Source: an uncultured Pelagibacteraceae bacterium
GTDB taxonomy: Bacteria; Pseudomonadota; Alphaproteobacteria; Pelagibacterales; Pelagibacteraceae
Length of the DNA: 47,694 nt
NCBI GenBank assembly: GCA_902550805.1
Contig: CACDAL010000008.1
Coordinates: 1 to 47,694 of the forward strand
Direction of reading: 5' to 3'
The number at the start of each line of letters is the position of its first letter. Within the stretch, counting starts at the first letter, position 1. Made by a program: the position numbers and the translations under genes. The notes under the pieces were generated by a model, which saw only the letters and a program-made list of their open reading frames with translations, did not search any database and had not been told where the DNA came from. Below, in pieces: positions 45,622-47,694 of this stretch.

Positions 45622-47538
45622 ATGCCTAATATAACGCTTCCAGACGGAAAAAAATTATTTTTTGAAGGAAAAGTGAATGGAATTCAGATAGCTGATCAAA
45701 TTAGTAAATCTCTTTGTAAACAGGCTTTGATTGTGAGTGTAGATGGACAGTTAAGAGATTTGGATTTTAAAATTGAAAAAGATTCTGCAATAAAGATATT
45801 TACATCAAAAGATAAAGAAGGATTGGAAACGATAAGACACGATACTGCACATATATTGGCTATGGCAGTTCAAGAACTATTTCCTGGCACACAAGTAACT
45901 ATCGGTCCTGTAATTGAGGATGGTTTTTACTATGATTTTGCTAGAAAAGAACCATTCACTAAAGAAGATCTAGAAAAAATTGAAAATAAAATGAAAGAAA
46001 TTGTTGATAGAAATGAAAAAACTTACAGAGAAGTTTGGAAAAGAAATGATGCAATTGAGCACTTTAAGAAAAATGGAGAAATTTATAAGGCTGAAATAAT
46101 TAGTTCAATACCCGAGGATGAGGAAGTTTCTATTTATTTTCATGGCAAATGGCATGATCTTTGTAGAGGACCACATTTAAGTTCCACAGGAAAAATTGGA
46201 AAATTTTTTAAATTAACAAAGGTATCGGGAGCATACTGGAGGGGAGATTCTAAAAATGAAATGTTACAAAGAATATATGGAACATCATGGCCAACTCAAA
46301 AAGAATTAGATGATTATTTACTTAGAATAGAAGAAGCAGAAAAAAGAGATCATAGAAAATTAGGTAAGGAGATGGATTTATTTCATTTTAGAGAGGAAAG
46401 TCCTGGATCGGTATTTTGGCATGAGAAAGGATGGAATTTATTTCAAAAATTAGTTTCTTATATGAGAATGAAACAAGATTATGCAGGATATAAAGAAATC
46501 AATACTCCAGAAATCTTGGATAGAACTTTATGGGAGAAATCTGGTCATTGGGAAAAGTTTGGAGCAAATATGTATACTTCAACTACACCAGATGAGAAAA
46601 TATTTGCAATAAAGCCCATGAATTGCCCTGGATGTGTCCAAGTTTTTAATCAAGGATTGAAGAGTTATAGAGACCTGCCATTAAAAATGTCAGAATTCGG
46701 CAAGGTTCATCGCTATGAACCTTCAGGAGCACTACATGGTTTATTGAGAGTAAGAGCGTTTACCCAAGATGATGCGCATATTTTTTGTACCGAAGATCAA
46801 ATCACAGATGAATGTTTGTCAGTGACTAACTTAATATTAGAAATTTATAAAGATTTAGGTTTTGAAAATGTAATCTTAAAATATTCAGATCGTCCAGATG
46901 TAAGAGTTGGTGATAATAGCGTTTGGGATAAGTCTGAGGCAGCTTTATTAGAAGCTATAAAAGCATCTAAGCTAGAATATTCTATAAATAAAGGAGAAGG
47001 AGCCTTTTATGGCCCTAAAATAGAATTTGTTTTAAGAGACGCAATTGGAAGAGATTGGCAATGTGGAACTTTACAAGTTGATCTAAATTTGCCAGGAAGA
47101 CTCGGAGCATCTTATGTTGATAAAGATGGAGATAAAAAAGTACCAGTTATGCTTCATAGAGCATTATTTGGATCATTAGAAAGATTTATAGGAATATTGA
47201 TTGAAAATTATGCAGGTAAATTACCTTTTTGGATAACCCCATTACAATCTGTTGTAATACCTGTTTCAAATGATTTTGATGATTATGCAAAAAAAGTTTA
47301 TCTCCAACTTAAAAAAGCAGGTATTTCAGCCGAAGTAGATTTGAAAAACCATAATCTAAATTATAAAATAAGAGAGCATTCTTTAATAAAAATACCTTTA
47401 TTATTAATTTGTGGAAAAAAAGAAGTTGACAGTAATACTGTAACTATTAGAAGATTGGATTCTAATAAACAAGAAAATATGGAATTAAAAGAATTTATAA
47501 AAAAATATTCTGCTTTAAACAAAGCTTTTTCAATTTAA
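45622..47538 (+). CDS. thrS: threonyl-tRNA synthetase
   Basis: Class II synthetase, 638 residues. TGS domain (1-60, LPDGKKLFFEGKVNG), editing domain with HDTAHILAMAVQELFPG and YYDFARKEPFTKEDL, catalytic core with motif 1 region, KPMNCPGCVQVF (zinc cysteine), motif 2 RVRAFTQDDAHIFC, motif 3 VPVMLHRALFGSLERFIGIL and the C-terminal anticodon-binding domain (VVIPVSNDFDDYAKK). The start ATG follows the glycosyltransferase stop immediately, and infC begins directly at its stop, matching the thrS-infC order common in bacteria. Confidence 0.97.
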   Translation: MPNITLPDGKKLFFEGKVNGIQIADQISKSLCKQALIVSVDGQLRDLDFKIEKDSAIKIFTSKDKEGLETIRHDTAHILAMAVQELFPGTQVTIGPVIEDGFYYDFARKEPFTKEDLEKIENKMKEIVDRNEKTYREVWKRNDAIEHFKKNGEIYKAEIISSIPEDEEVSIYFHGKWHDLCRGPHLSSTGKIGKFFKLTKVSGAYWRGDSKNEMLQRIYGTSWPTQKELDDYLLRIEEAEKRDHRKLGKEMDLFHFREESPGSVFWHEKGWNLFQKLVSYMRMKQDYAGYKEINTPEILDRTLWEKSGHWEKFGANMYTSTTPDEKIFAIKPMNCPGCVQVFNQGLKSYRDLPLKMSEFGKVHRYEPSGALHGLLRVRAFTQDDAHIFCTEDQITDECLSVTNLILEIYKDLGFENVILKYSDRPDVRVGDNSVWDKSEAALLEAIKASKLEYSINKGEGAFYGPKIEFVLRDAIGRDWQCGTLQVDLNLPGRLGASYVDKDGDKKVPVMLHRALFGSLERFIGILIENYAGKLPFWITPLQSVVIPVSNDFDDYAKKVYLQLKKAGISAEVDLKNHNLNYKIREHSLIKIPLLLICGKKEVDSNTVTIRRLDSNKQENMELKEFIKKYSALNKAFSI

Positions 47539-47694
47539 GTGGCAGATTTCAAACAAAATTATTTTCAGAGAAGAACAAAACCTAGAGGACCAAGGTCAAA
47601 TAACAGAATAACTTCACCAGAAGTACAAGTTATTAATAACGATGGAGAGAATCTTGGAATATTAAATTTAAATGATGCTATTAATCGTGCACGT
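47539..47694 (+). CDS. infC: translation initiation factor IF-3 (partial at right edge)
   Basis: Begins with GTG directly after the thrS stop (TAAGTG). Visible product: MADFKQNYFQRRTKPRGPR, then SNNRITSPEVQVINNDGENL and GILNLNDAINRA, agreeing with the N-terminal domain of IF-3 (xNxxIxxPxVxLIxxxGxxLG). 52 codons are inside the window; the gene continues right. Rare start codons are typical for infC (AUU in E. coli). Confidence 0.9.
   Translation, partial: MADFKQNYFQRRTKPRGPRSNNRITSPEVQVINNDGENLGILNLNDAINRAR

Overview
The window looks like chromosomal DNA of a streamlined marine alphaproteobacterium of the SAR11 clade (Candidatus Pelagibacter type). I infer this from very low GC, genes that abut or overlap by 1 to 14 bases, very short intergenic spaces, and characteristic content: TAXI-type TRAP transporter, gltDB, CarD next to a 7Fe ferredoxin, and the alphaproteobacterial block mutM-rpsT-dnaA-dnaN divergent from ubiE-ubiB-coaBC-dut. 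No rRNA, CRISPR array, transposon or phage gene was seen. The species assignment is recognition from memory, not a database result.

Layout. 1-2180: catalase-peroxidase katG, entering from the left edge. 2173-7283 (minus): ubiE, ubiB, coaBC, dut, a ThiF/MoeB-family enzyme and an SH3-like exported protein whose signal-peptide start seems broken at a homopolymer. 7317-11293 (plus): mutM, rpsT, a 281-base AT-rich palindrome-bearing gap that may be the dnaA promoter or origin, dnaA, dnaN. 11290-14725 (minus): argH, a 38-residue LptM-like lipoprotein, lysA, plsC-like acyltransferase. 14750-16561 (plus): TlpA-like thioredoxin, an esterase, and an HNH endonuclease behind a fully consensus promoter. 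16562-18169 (minus): coq7, dsbB and a YqaA/DedA-type membrane protein.

18235-20060 (plus): tRNA-Leu(CAA) followed after 8 bases by a long-chain acyl-CoA ligase. 20169-20393: a self-contained transcription unit (promoter, 5' hairpin, strong SD, 27-residue Lys/Arg peptide, terminator). 20392-24440 (minus): SUV3-like helicase, TerB-like protein, ferredoxin, and CarD with a lysine-rich N-terminal tail. 24605-31303 (plus): acetoacetyl-CoA synthetase, aminotransferase, TAXI binding protein and fused TRAP permease, with a terminator hairpin between the last two. 31281-31880 (minus): tRNA-Arg(ACG), a tiny membrane peptide, and a hotdog thioesterase.

31960-36803 (plus): a pyruvate dehydrogenase pair in which the lipoyl domain sits on the AceE-type E1 and is missing from the E2, then an EamA transporter. 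36787-37554 (minus): uppP. 37732-43661: gltD-gltB glutamate synthase. 43670-44425 (minus): alpha/beta hydrolase. 44467-47694 (plus): glycosyltransferase, thrS and the start of infC (GTG start), which runs off the right edge.

The most unusual observations are the lipoyl-domain relocation within the pyruvate dehydrogenase complex, the polycationic 27-residue peptide facing a lysine-tailed CarD, and two tRNA genes whose 3' ends lie only 8-9 bases from a downstream start codon.
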